Source: Granulicella rosea
Lineage (GTDB): Bacteria; Acidobacteriota; Terriglobia; Terriglobales; Acidobacteriaceae
NCBI RefSeq assembly: GCF_900188085.1
Contig: NZ_FZOU01000007.1
Coordinates: 186,001 to 250,000, forward strand
Length of the DNA stretch: 64,000 nt
Reading direction: 5' to 3'
A program made the position numbers and the translations under genes. The notes beneath the pieces were generated by a model. That model was not told the origin of the DNA. It worked only from the letters and a program-made list of their open reading frames with translations, and ran no database searches. This document shows, piece after piece, positions 19,320-29,068 of the stretch (its first letter is position 1; every line of letters starts with the position of its first letter).

Positions 19320-20150
19320 ATGCCACGTTCCGGTCCCATCTCGCTCACGCTGCCGCCCTTCGCCGGAGCGACGCGCCGGTTGATCCTTGCCAATCTCTTC
19401 GCCTTCTTCGGCCTGGCGATCCTCGGCTGGACCTCCGCCCCGGTGCAGAGCTTTCTTCTGACGCACCTGGCCCTGGTCCCCGCGCGGGCCACGCTGCACG
19501 GCGAGCTGTGGCAGATCTTCACCTACGCCTTCATCAACGAGGGCATCCTGCCGACGCTCTTCGCGTTGATCACGGTCTGGTTCTGCGGCTCGCTGCTCGA
19601 AGGCTCCTTCGGCGCGCGCTGGCTGTACGAGCTCTACTTCGTCTCGCTGGCGGGCGGCGGCGCCATCGCGACGGCTCTGACCTTCACGCACATCTTCGGC
19701 CTGCGTCCGGATGCGACCTTCGCGATCGGCCCCTACGCCGGCATCTTCGGCATGCTCATCGCCATCGCGGCGTTCTTCGGCGAGCTGGAGTTCCTGCTCT
19801 TTTTCGTGCTGCGCATCAAGGCCAAGTACATGGTCGCGATCTACATCCTGATCGCGGTCGCCCAGGTGCTGAAGTCGTCCGACACCTTCGGAGCGATGCT
19901 GGAGCTTTCGGGCGCGCTGTCGGGCTTCCTCTACCTCAAGTTCGCGCCGCGCCGCGGCCTGGCCTTCGGACTCACCGAGCGCTACTTCAGCCTGCGCAAC
20001 GAGTACTACCGCAGCAAACGACGGCGCGCCGCCCGCAAGTTCGAGGTGTACATGAAGCAGCAGAACCGCGAGGTCCACTTCGACAAAGACGGCCGCTACG
20101 TCGACCCCGACACCCTGAGAGACCCGAACGACAAGCGGTGGATGAACTAA
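19320..20150 (+). CDS. Rhomboid-fold membrane protein lacking the catalytic dyad
   Basis: 276 residues with about six transmembrane helices in rhomboid order. Active rhomboids have GxSG in helix 4 and a histidine in helix 6. At these places this protein has GPYAGIFG (Tyr139 where Ser is expected) and LELSGALSG (Glu195 where His is expected), so proteolysis is unlikely. A basic cytosolic tail (SKRRRAARKFEVYMKQQ...) ends RDPNDKRWMN. This matches the idea of a pseudo-rhomboid that binds but does not cut membrane proteins. No operon partner is visible, and the next gene unit is a decayed toxin-antitoxin pair. Confidence 0.75.
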   Translation: MPRSGPISLTLPPFAGATRRLILANLFAFFGLAILGWTSAPVQSFLLTHLALVPARATLHGELWQIFTYAFINEGILPTLFALITVWFCGSLLEGSFGARWLYELYFVSLAGGGAIATALTFTHIFGLRPDATFAIGPYAGIFGMLIAIAAFFGELEFLLFFVLRIKAKYMVAIYILIAVAQVLKSSDTFGAMLELSGALSGFLYLKFAPRRGLAFGLTERYFSLRNEYYRSKRRRAARKFEVYMKQQNREVHFDKDGRYVDPDTLRDPNDKRWMN

Positions 20151-20170
20151 TGCCGGTGCGGATCTCATAG

Positions 20171-20314
20171 AGTTTTGCAAACTGCTTCGCGCCAACCCGG
20201 CGCGCGAAGCGGATGGAATTGGACGGCTTCCTCAAAGAGCACGAGGTTTGGGAACACTCCTACGGGATGGAAGAACTCGAAAAGGACGCGGCTTCGTTCG
20301 CTCGCGAGAGATGA
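20171..20314 (+). pseudogene. Truncated UPF0175-like antitoxin remnant
   Basis: The frame after a TAG reads MELDGFLKEHEVWEHSYGME, then ELEKDAASFARER, ending TGA. This is the C-terminal half of a UPF0175-type antitoxin (a short helix followed by an acidic tail, from family memory). The N-terminal DNA-binding part is missing, and no start with a ribosome site exists upstream. The stop overlaps the next ATG (ATGA), the usual antitoxin-toxin coupling. Confidence 0.55.
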
Positions 20315-20513
20315 TTGTTGTCGCAGACCCTTCGCCGCTCAACTATTTACTGTTGATCCACCGGAATGGCTTAAAGTTCAGCGGCAGCCCTTGCCCTCCC
20401 ATCCGATGTTGTTCAACCTGGATATTAGGGAGCGAGAGGCGATCCAGCTTGCTCTTGAACTGGAGATCCCTCGCATCCTGATGGATGAGCTGAATGGGCG
20501 TCGCGAAGCTTAA
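20311..20513 (+). pseudogene. Frameshifted, internally deleted PIN-domain (VapC-like, DUF3368) toxin
   Basis: Begins MIVVADPSPLNYLLLIHR, the PIN-domain opening with its first acidic residue and SPLNYL. The family's next roughly 30 residues are absent, and the sequence continues in another frame as PPEWLKVQRQPLPS and DIREREAIQLALELEIPRIL, then MDELNGRREA and a stop. So the gene has lost an internal segment, shifted frame, and lost its last strands. Together with the antitoxin fragment upstream it marks a decayed toxin-antitoxin module. Assignment rests on residue patterns seen in both frames. Confidence 0.6.
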
Positions 20514-20533
20514 GGGAGATAATTGGAAGTGAT

Positions 20534-21697
20534 ATGCGTAAACCACTTCTAGCGCTCGCTGTGTCTGCCTTCGGCATCGGAACCTCCGAGTACATCATCA
20601 TGGGTCTGTTGCCGGATCTCGCGCGCGACTTCCAGGTCAGCATTCCGCGCGCCGGCGTGCTGGTCACGGCGTATGCGCTTTCGGTCACCTTCGGCTCGCC
20701 GCTCATCGCACTGGCGCTCGCGCGGGTGGAGCGCAAGCGCGCGCTCGTCATCCTGATGGGGATGTTTCTCGCCGGCAACATGCTCTGCGCGCTCGCGCCG
20801 AACTACGGCCTGCTGCTCGGCGCGCGCATTCTGACCGCGCTCTGCCACGGCGCCTTCTTCGGCATCGGCAGCATCGTCGCGTCAAATCTCGTGCCGCGCA
20901 ACCAGCGCGCGCAGGCCATCGCCATCATGTTCAGCGGGCTGACGCTCGCCAACGTCATGGGCGTACCCGCCGGCACGGCGCTGGGACAGGCCTTCGGCTG
21001 GCGCGCGGCCTTCTGGGCGCTCATCCCTATCGGCGCTCTCGCCGGGGCTGGACTCTTGAAGCTGGTGCCCGAACAGCCGGCCGAGGCGATGCACCTCGGC
21101 CACGAGCTTCGCGCCGTCCTCCGGCCGCAGGTGCAACTCGTGCTTGCGCTCAGCACCCTCTGCTCCACCTCGCTCTTCTGCGTCTTCACCTACATCGCGC
21201 CGATCCTCGAGACCGTCACGCACCTCTCGCCGCACGCCGTCACGTGGGCGCTGGTGGCCTTCGGGACCGGCATCACGCTGGGCAACCTCGCCGGCGGCCG
21301 CCTGGCCGACATCAGTCAGATGGCCGTCGTGCTCGGCGGCATCGGCGTGCTCATCCTGCTGCTGGTCGCCATGCCCTGGACCCAGCGGTCGATGATTCCG
21401 GCCGTCATCATGGTCTTCGTCTGGGGCACGATCCACTTCGGCACGACGGCGCCGCTGCAGGCGCGCATCGTCGACCAGGCCAAGGGCGCGCCGAACCTCG
21501 CCTCCACCCTCAACCAGGGCGCGTTCAACCTCGGCAACGCGCTGGGCGCGAGCCTCGGCGGAGTCGTCCTGACCGCCGGCTACCACTACCAGCAACTGCC
21601 GTATGTCGCCGCGGGCGTGATTGCGGTTGCGGGCGCCGTCGGGCTGGTCGCACTGCTGATGGAGCGCCGGGAGTCGCGCGCGGCAGTCGTGGTTTAG
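20534..21697 (+). CDS. MFS efflux transporter, DHA1/AraJ-like
   Basis: 387 residues and twelve predicted transmembrane helices. The start MRKPLLALAVSAFGIGTSEY and the motif GVLVTAYALSVTFGSPL are typical of the AraJ/arabinose-efflux branch of the DHA1 drug:proton antiporters. The RVERKRALVILM loop is the basic loop 2-3 signature. A second-half repeat (GRLADISQMAVVLGGIGVL) mirrors it. The substrate is not inferable. It lies 20 bases after the decayed toxin-antitoxin remnant, with only AGGGAGAT as ribosome-binding site. Confidence 0.9.
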   Translation: MRKPLLALAVSAFGIGTSEYIIMGLLPDLARDFQVSIPRAGVLVTAYALSVTFGSPLIALALARVERKRALVILMGMFLAGNMLCALAPNYGLLLGARILTALCHGAFFGIGSIVASNLVPRNQRAQAIAIMFSGLTLANVMGVPAGTALGQAFGWRAAFWALIPIGALAGAGLLKLVPEQPAEAMHLGHELRAVLRPQVQLVLALSTLCSTSLFCVFTYIAPILETVTHLSPHAVTWALVAFGTGITLGNLAGGRLADISQMAVVLGGIGVLILLLVAMPWTQRSMIPAVIMVFVWGTIHFGTTAPLQARIVDQAKGAPNLASTLNQGAFNLGNALGASLGGVVLTAGYHYQQLPYVAAGVIAVAGAVGLVALLMERRESRAAVVV

Positions 21698-21861
21698 TCC
21701 GCTGCCGCTTCGATCCACGTCGGAGCATCGAGAGATGGGTTTCGAGGCCGCAAAGATGCCTCTTCGCAGAGTGGGAAGGTTTGGGATAGAGTGTTGGTGC
21801 GCCGGAGATCGCCTTGGGCGCGCAGCCAAAACGAGCCGATTCTCAAATTCAAGAGGCCTTC

Positions 21862-22626
21862 ATGACTGTTTGCAGGAAGCTGTATCGAGTACTCCCCGCG
21901 CTGGCATTGACAGCGGTATCATTCGCCCCGCAGCTCTCCGCGCAAGCGCCCGCACCACCCGCGCCCGTCGCCAAACCGGCCCTCCCGCCGCGCACCGCCG
22001 CCGACGCCATCACCCCCACGATCAAAGATCCCAACCGCCATGCCGAGTTTCTCTACCGGCTGACCGAGGGCGACGTCGGCCTGCTCTTCCTCGGCGACTC
22101 CATCACCGACTTCTGGCCCCGTCGCGGCGAGTATAGCTGGCTGAAATTCGCGCCCTACAATCCTGCCGATTTCGGCGTCAGCGGCGACCGCACCGAGCAT
22201 CTGCTCTGGCGCATCACCAACGGCGAGCTCGAAGGCATTCACCCAAAGGTGACCGTCATCATGATCGGCACGAACAACATCGGCCAGCTCGGCACGGAAG
22301 ACCCCGCATGGGCCGCAGCCGGCGTCAAAAAGATCGTCGACACGGTCCAGCAGAAGCTGCCGCAGACCAAGATCCTGCTGCTCGCCGTCTTCCCCCGCGA
22401 CCTGGCGGGCAGCAAGCGCCGCGCCGACATCGCCGCCATCAACGCCATCCTGTCGAAGTTCGACAACGGCACGAGCATCCGCTACCTCGACATCGGCGGC
22501 GTCTTCCTCGACTCCACCGGCGAGATCCCAAAAGACGTCATGCCCGACAAGCTGCACCCCACCGCCAAGGGTTATGACCTCTGGTTCAACGCCATGCAGC
22601 CGCTGCTTGTGCAGATGATGAAGTAG
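21862..22626 (+). CDS. Secreted SGNH/GDSL-type esterase (PAF-acetylhydrolase beta-like)
   Basis: Start chosen at MTVCRKLYRVLPALALTAVS, with AGAGG just before it. The frame is open 16 codons further up but without support. The signal peptide runs to about SAQA. The mature enzyme has block I FLGDSITDFW (Ser80), block II FGVSGDRTEHLLWRI, block III IGTNNIG, and the catalytic Asp229 and His232 in DKLHPTAKGYD. This is the SGNH fold that hydrolyses ester bonds of sugars, lipids or acetylated glycans. The physiological ester is unknown. It is a single gene, followed by a small hairpin. Confidence 0.88.
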   Translation: MTVCRKLYRVLPALALTAVSFAPQLSAQAPAPPAPVAKPALPPRTAADAITPTIKDPNRHAEFLYRLTEGDVGLLFLGDSITDFWPRRGEYSWLKFAPYNPADFGVSGDRTEHLLWRITNGELEGIHPKVTVIMIGTNNIGQLGTEDPAWAAAGVKKIVDTVQQKLPQTKILLLAVFPRDLAGSKRRADIAAINAILSKFDNGTSIRYLDIGGVFLDSTGEIPKDVMPDKLHPTAKGYDLWFNAMQPLLVQMMK

Positions 22627-22646
22627 CGCGCATGCTCGGGCGCCCG

Positions 22647-22670
22647 AACCTTCGCGACCTTGCGAAGGTT
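22647..22670. terminator. Possible terminator hairpin after the SGNH hydrolase gene
   Basis: AACCTTCGC and GCGAAGGTT form a 9-base stem around a six-base loop. No T-run follows, so termination is only possible. Confidence 0.35.
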
Positions 22671-22732
22671 GGCATGTAAGCCACAACAACCGTCACCGGA
22701 GGCCGCCGATACCGGTCTCTCCGAAGGCCAAC

Positions 22733-24307
22733 ATGACCCGCCATCCGTTTCTCGCCGTCGTGGCCGCAGCCCTGGCCGTCGTCCTTTCCCGGACAGCTCC
22801 CGCGCAGGACTCCGAGCCCTACACCCTCAAGGTGCAGTCCCAGATCGTCGTGCTCGACGTCGTCGTCACCGACAAGCATGGCGCGCTCGTCCAGAACCTG
22901 ACCAAAGACGACTTCGAAGTGCTTGAAAACAAGCTGCCGCAGCCCATTCGCACCGTCGAACACACGACGCCTCCGCCGCCCTCGAAGGCGCCGGTTGCCA
23001 TCGAATCCACCGCCGACCTCGACCGTCTGGAGCCGAACGCGCCTGTCAGCATCATCGTCCTCGACGAGATGAATACTCGGTTCGAAGACGAGGAGTTCGC
23101 CCGCTACTCCCTCAAGCGCTACCTGAACGGTCTGGGCGAGACCCTCTCGCAGCCTGCCATGCTCATCGCCGTGAATACCGACCATCTCATGGTCCTGCGC
23201 GATTACACCACCTCGCGCGCCGCGCTGCTCTCCGCCCTCGAACACCACCTCGCGGCCTTTCCCTGGAACCTGCAGAGCGGCGCACGCGCCGGCGAGCGCT
23301 TCAACGCCGCCTTCGCCTCGCTCATGGAGATCGCCGAGGCGACCTCCGGCCACGCTGGCCACAAGAACATGGTCTGGATCGGTCGCGGCTTCCCCAGCAT
23401 CGACATGCAGACCCTCCCGCCCGATTTCGAGGACAGCCTCAAGGACGAGATCCAGACCTGCACCAACCTGCTCCGCGACGCACGCGTCACCCTCTACACC
23501 GTCGACCCCGCGGGCATCACCGTCCAGCCCCAGGCGGTCGACGCCGACGGCTTCGAGCTCGACCCCTTCGGCGGCCAGGTCAACTTCAACGACATGGCCA
23601 GGGCGACCGGCGGACGCACCTTTCACAACCGCAACGACGTCGACGCCCTCATCGGAGACAGCATCCGCGACGGCTCCGACTTCTACACGCTCTCGTACAC
23701 GCCCTCCAACATCGCGGCGGACGAGAAGCCCTTCCGCAGCATCCGCGTCGTCATGAAGGATAAAGACCTTCGCGCCACGACGCGCGCCGGCTACTACGCT
23801 CAGCCCCCGATCGCGGCCGCTCTGCCCGCCAACCCGCTCGACCCCGCATCGGCCGCGTCCTCGAAGAGCTCACGCCGCCTCATCTTCGACCTCCAACTGG
23901 CCGGCGCCGGAACCATGGTCTACGACGGCCTGCCCTTCACCATCGCGCGCAACGCGGACAAGCCGAACAACTTCGAGCTTCTTCTCTCACCCTCGAAAAT
24001 CGCATGGAAGACGGACGATGCAGGCAAGCTGACGGCGAACATCGTGCTATTCGTCGAGAGCTTCGACCGCAAAGGCAAGCTGCTGCAGCGCACCGCCGAC
24101 ACCTTCCACCTCAACCGGCCGGACGGCGCGAACGACAAGGAGATTCGCCTGTCGGCCAGCATCCCAACCGCAACGCCCGCCGCACGCCTGCGCTTCGTCC
24201 TGCGCGTCGAGGCCGACGGCAGGATGGGCGCGAATAACTTCTACCTCGTCGATCCAGCCACGCTGGACGACCCGGCCACGGGCATGAACCGCAAGATCAA
24301 GAAGTAG
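22733..24307 (+). CDS. Secreted acidobacterial VWFA-related domain protein
   Basis: 524 residues. The signal peptide MTRHPFLAVVAAALAVVLS ends near SRTAPAQ. The first domain VVLDVVVTDKHGALVQNLTK followed by DDFEVLENK is the hallmark of the 'VWFA-related Acidobacterial' family. The von Willebrand A-like part has SIIVLDEMNT (a DxD-like rather than full DxSxS site), KNMVWIGRGFPS and TLYTVDPAGI. The C-terminal part STPSN-type SYTPSNIAADEK leads into ATTRAGYYAQPP and a further beta domain with a GRMGANNFYLVDP end. Function unknown, probably periplasmic or surface binding. The metal site looks incomplete, which is common in this family. Confidence 0.85.
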   Translation: MTRHPFLAVVAAALAVVLSRTAPAQDSEPYTLKVQSQIVVLDVVVTDKHGALVQNLTKDDFEVLENKLPQPIRTVEHTTPPPPSKAPVAIESTADLDRLEPNAPVSIIVLDEMNTRFEDEEFARYSLKRYLNGLGETLSQPAMLIAVNTDHLMVLRDYTTSRAALLSALEHHLAAFPWNLQSGARAGERFNAAFASLMEIAEATSGHAGHKNMVWIGRGFPSIDMQTLPPDFEDSLKDEIQTCTNLLRDARVTLYTVDPAGITVQPQAVDADGFELDPFGGQVNFNDMARATGGRTFHNRNDVDALIGDSIRDGSDFYTLSYTPSNIAADEKPFRSIRVVMKDKDLRATTRAGYYAQPPIAAALPANPLDPASAASSKSSRRLIFDLQLAGAGTMVYDGLPFTIARNADKPNNFELLLSPSKIAWKTDDAGKLTANIVLFVESFDRKGKLLQRTADTFHLNRPDGANDKEIRLSASIPTATPAARLRFVLRVEADGRMGANNFYLVDPATLDDPATGMNRKIKK

Positions 24308-24356
24308 CCTTCCGCCGCGAACTGAAGATGCATTGTGCCTTTTCGTTGCTGCGAAG

Positions 24357-24384
24357 AAAAGCCAGGGCGTAAGCCCTGGCTTTT
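24357..24384. terminator. Intrinsic terminator after the VWFA gene
   Basis: AAAAGCCAGGGC and GCCCTGGCTTTT form a 12-base perfect stem around a four-base loop GTAA, followed by further T residues in the plus direction. Confidence 0.85.
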
Positions 24385-24407
24385 CACTCGGTATCCCCAA
24401 AATGCTG

Positions 24408-24458
24408 GTCATCCTGAGCGTAGCGCAGCGAAGTCGAAGGACCTGCTTTTGCTTTTGT
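24408..24458. repeat. Family A repeat, single arm
   Basis: GTCATCCTGAGCGTAGCGCA continues AGCGAAGTCGAAGGACC and TGCTTTTGC, a one-sided copy of the family between the VWFA gene terminator and aspS. No complementary arm is present nearby. Confidence 0.75.
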
Positions 24459-24501
24459 CGTTGCTTGTTTCGCCGTGCGCCATCGCGTAAACGGCCCCAG
24501 C

Positions 24502-26325
<1,824 letters not shown>

Positions 26326-26433
26326 AATCCTTCTATTGTACGGAAGACTGCCCGTCGACGGTGAAGACGGGCTTCGCTCTCTGCAAAACCTCTTAAACTA
26401 TCTGGCGGAAAGTCGACCAAAAGGGTCGAGCTG

Positions 26434-27036
26434 CTACGCTGGCCAGCGAAAGTGTCCCTTAGCCCGATGAGTGCGGAAGGCGGCGAGCTCGATCTCCTGC
26501 GCGCCGCCGCCGATATTATGCACCACGCGGGTGTCGCGGCCGTTCGCGGCGACGACCACGGCGACGTGCGGCAGGCGCGCGTCCAGCAGCCAGGTGACGA
26601 TGTCGCCGACCTCCAGCGGCTTCGGAAACGCGTTGCCGTCGGTCGGCGCGGAGGCGGACCAGAGAGCCGAGCCCTTGCGCCGCCAGAAGGTTTCGAGGTT
26701 CAGCACGCGGCGGTGGTCGATGTTCGGGTCTGGGTGCTGCATCGCCCATGTTCTGGGGTAGGCGCTGAAGTTTGCGGCCATATCCTCATGGACGAGCCGC
26801 TGCAGATCCAGCCCCAGTCCATCGCGCGCCGCACGCACGATCACATCGGCGCAGACGCCGGTCGAACGCGGCACGTCGCCCAACGGGTACGGGATACGGA
26901 TGTAGCTTGGATCGTAGCCGGTAGTGACACCAAGCTGGCTGCGCGCAGCCTGCGCCAGCCGCTCGCTCCGGTCGTGTTGCACGGTGGCGGAGATGAGGGT
27001 AGCGGCAGCGCCGCCGAGGAAGGTTCTGCGCAGCAT
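26434..27036 (-). CDS. DUF1287 (YijF-like) exported protein
   Basis: 200 residues. MLRRTFLGGAAATLISATV is an RR-type signal peptide. The mature protein contains GVTTGYDPSYIRIPYPLGDV, GVCADVIVRAARDGLGLDLQ (cysteine where NlpC/P60 enzymes place the nucleophile), LVHEDMAANFSAYPRTW, DPNIDHRRVLNLETFW and GDIVTWLLDARLPHVAVV (histidine). These match DUF1287, a family distantly like NlpC/P60 cysteine peptidases, so a cell-wall amidase/peptidase role is plausible. It reads in the same direction as aspS but lies upstream of it (aspS starts at 26325), and a 108-base gap separates the two. Confidence 0.82.
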   Translation of the reverse strand: MLRRTFLGGAAATLISATVQHDRSERLAQAARSQLGVTTGYDPSYIRIPYPLGDVPRSTGVCADVIVRAARDGLGLDLQRLVHEDMAANFSAYPRTWAMQHPDPNIDHRRVLNLETFWRRKGSALWSASAPTDGNAFPKPLEVGDIVTWLLDARLPHVAVVVAANGRDTRVVHNIGGGAQEIELAAFRTHRAKGHFRWPA

Positions 27037-27129
27037 CAGGCGTCGCTCCAGGGGAGATGCCTACTTGGACACCGGTGCAGCGCACTCCGTTCCAACCATG
27101 ACCTTCAAGAGTGTTGCTGCCATGTCTTC

Positions 27130-27161
27130 GAGAGCTTTGAGCTATACAGCTGACAGCTCTC
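27130..27161. repeat. Family C short palindromic repeat
   Basis: GAGAGCTTTGAGCTATACAG and CTGACAGCTCTC form a loose inverted repeat of AGCT-rich arms. Similar AGCTTACAGC elements occur at 35930, 56205 and 59565. Confidence 0.5.
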
Positions 27162-27182
27162 AATCCAAGCCTTCAGCACCGT

Positions 27183-27620
27183 CTACGCCTGCTCGATCAG
27201 CTGCTTCGAAGGCGCATACGCGACCTTCCAGCTTGAGTAGCAGCCCAGCATCCCGCAGGCCGCGCACCGCGCGCCGACGTAGAGCCAGCGAATCTCGCCA
27301 TCTTCATACAGCGAAAAGCCGACGCCCACATTGGCGACGGCTCCCTCGCACTCGACGCACTCCCACGCTTCGAGTGTGGCGTCTTCGAGGTAGTCCTCGC
27401 TGTCGCAGAGGAAGTGCTCTTCGCCGCAACGGGCGCAGATCCGCTGCGCGCAGCCCTCATCCTCGTCGGCCAGCAGGGAAAAGGCGGTACCGCCGCACTT
27501 GCACGTCGACAGGCGGAAGAGGTCCGTCTTGTAGCTTTTGGCGGAGTACGCTTCGAGAAAACCGCCGATATCCTGCGGCTCGCTGCCGACCCACCACGTT
27601 CCTGACTTGTCGATCGCCAT
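27183..27620 (-). CDS. Multi-zinc-knuckle hypothetical protein
   Basis: 145-residue cytosolic protein with four or more CxxC-type pairs: TCKCGG, RICARCGEEHFLC, WECVECEG and ARCAACGMLGC. This suggests two structural zinc ribbons, one at about 40-70 and one at about 87-128. There is no signal peptide. The frame between the ribbons contains an acidic DEDEGC stretch. The pattern GFSLYEDGEIRWLYVGARCA looks like a readout domain rather than an enzyme. I do not recognise the family. It stands alone on its strand between the DUF1287 gene and the acetamidase. Confidence 0.7.
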   Translation of the reverse strand: MAIDKSGTWWVGSEPQDIGGFLEAYSAKSYKTDLFRLSTCKCGGTAFSLLADEDEGCAQRICARCGEEHFLCDSEDYLEDATLEAWECVECEGAVANVGVGFSLYEDGEIRWLYVGARCAACGMLGCYSSWKVAYAPSKQLIEQA

Positions 27621-27638
27621 GCTGAAATCCTAGCAAAG

Positions 27639-28847
27639 CTACTTTCCCGCAAAGTCCTTCTTCCGAATCAGCGCGTGGACACCCTTGGTCCGGTCGACCA
27701 CCTGCGATACCTCGAAGTCGGTCGCGGCGGAGAGATACGCCATCGCCTCGGCGCGGGTCATGCCGTGGTTCAGGCTCAGGTAGTCGATCGCGTTGCGGAC
27801 GGCCTTCTTCATGGCCTCGTTCAGGTCCGGGTCCAGGCCGATGGCGATCCAGTAGTCGGGCGTCTCGGCGAAGGGTCCGGCGATGGGTTTGGACGAAGGA
27901 TAGCCCGGCGCGCCCGGCTTCAGCACCGTCAGGCGCATGGTCGCGCGGACGGAACCTTCGACGGCGGTCAGCGAGACCTCGCCGTTGCCCTGGGCGAAGT
28001 GCGGGTCGGCGACGAAGAGCTTCGCGCCCTTCACCTGCACCGGCAGGTAGAGCGTCGTGCCGGCGACGAGGGAGTGAATGTCGAGATTGCCCCCGAAGGC
28101 GCTGGGCGGAATGGAGTTCGTCCGGCCCTCCGCTGCGGGCGCTACGCCGACGGTGCCGAGAAACGGGTTAGCCGGAAAGCTCACCGGTTTGCCCTGAGCG
28201 GTAGGGAAGACTGCCGTCAGCTTGCCGTTCACGAGCTTCAGCGGCACGAACTGCGAGTTGTTGTGGAACTTCTCCGGCTGCGCGGCGCTGGCGTCGGCGT
28301 CGGGCGCGGGCGTCTCGGGAAACTCGCCCGGCAGCGCGCCCTTGCCGTGGCGGGTGCTGATGACCCCGTAAGGAACGCGCGGGGTGAACTGGAGGAAGTC
28401 GATCTTCAGCAGGTCGCCCGGTTCGGCGCCCGCGACCTCGACCGGGCCGAGGACGATGTGCGGGCCGTCCTTGACGAAGTCGTGCGTCAGGCTGGATTGC
28501 GTGATCGCCTCGGCATCCTTCAGAACGCCGCCAGCCGGCACGCCAAAGCCGCCGAAGAATTTAACCGCGTCGCGCCCCTGATCTTCGAGCAGACCCTCGT
28601 GCGAGAGCGTGTCGAAGGTGACGATGGAGCCCGACGGCACGGTCAGGACAGGGTCGGAGGCGCCGTTCGGCAGGTAGCCCCAGCGGATCGTCTCCGGCGT
28701 GACCGGGACGTAGAAGGCCGCGCCGGTGTGCAGGGCGGCGGGGGCTGGACCGGCCTTGGTCGCCAGCGGCTGCAGGATGGCGGGCTGCTGTGCGGCGGCT
28801 GCAGCGCTTAGAACTGTGGCTGCAAAAAAGCAGAGCGAGCGAATCAT
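27639..28847 (-). CDS. Secreted acetamidase/formamidase family protein
   Basis: 402 residues from the ATG at 28847, preceded by GAGGA. A TTG five codons upstream is also open. Signal peptide MIRSLCFFAATVLSAAAAA. Family traits: ILQPLATKAGPAPAALHTGA opening, FDTLSHEG region, GPVEVAGAEPGDLLKIDFLQ, GNLDIHSLVAGTTLYLPVQV with its glutamate-free DLxxLxxG pattern, LFVADPHFAQGNGEVSLTAV (DxHxAQGxGE, the metal-binding region), and DYWIAIGLDPDLNEAMKKAV. Members release ammonia from formamide or acetamide. A periplasmic location is unusual and common to Acidobacteria (inference). A large family B repeat precedes it. Confidence 0.87.
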   Translation of the reverse strand: MIRSLCFFAATVLSAAAAAQQPAILQPLATKAGPAPAALHTGAAFYVPVTPETIRWGYLPNGASDPVLTVPSGSIVTFDTLSHEGLLEDQGRDAVKFFGGFGVPAGGVLKDAEAITQSSLTHDFVKDGPHIVLGPVEVAGAEPGDLLKIDFLQFTPRVPYGVISTRHGKGALPGEFPETPAPDADASAAQPEKFHNNSQFVPLKLVNGKLTAVFPTAQGKPVSFPANPFLGTVGVAPAAEGRTNSIPPSAFGGNLDIHSLVAGTTLYLPVQVKGAKLFVADPHFAQGNGEVSLTAVEGSVRATMRLTVLKPGAPGYPSSKPIAGPFAETPDYWIAIGLDPDLNEAMKKAVRNAIDYLSLNHGMTRAEAMAYLSAATDFEVSQVVDRTKGVHALIRKKDFAGK

Positions 28848-28887
28848 CGAGGAGTTCCTCAAGAAGCAGATAGCGACTGCGTCCTGC

Positions 28888-29040
28888 TTAAGGGCACGGC
28901 TTCAGCCGTGCCAGACAGAGCGCATTTGTAGTTGGGCTTCAGCCCCCGAGGTACGCTCTGGCGGCTGCGAAATCGCACCTCAGAGGCTAAAGCCGCCAGG
29001 CGGGTCGGTTCTTGTGGCACGGCTAAAGCCGTGCCCTTAA
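28888..29040. repeat. Family B composite inverted repeat, complete copy
   Basis: Outer arms TTAAGGGCACGGCTTCAGCC and its complement GGCTAAAGCCGTGCCCTTAA. The inside carries the nested GTACGCTCTGGCGGC / GCCGCCAGG pieces as in the copy at 5761-5922. It separates the acetamidase and metallo-beta-lactamase genes. Confidence 0.85.
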
Positions 29041-29068
29041 ACAAGAACCTTGCCAGACGGTGAAGCTG

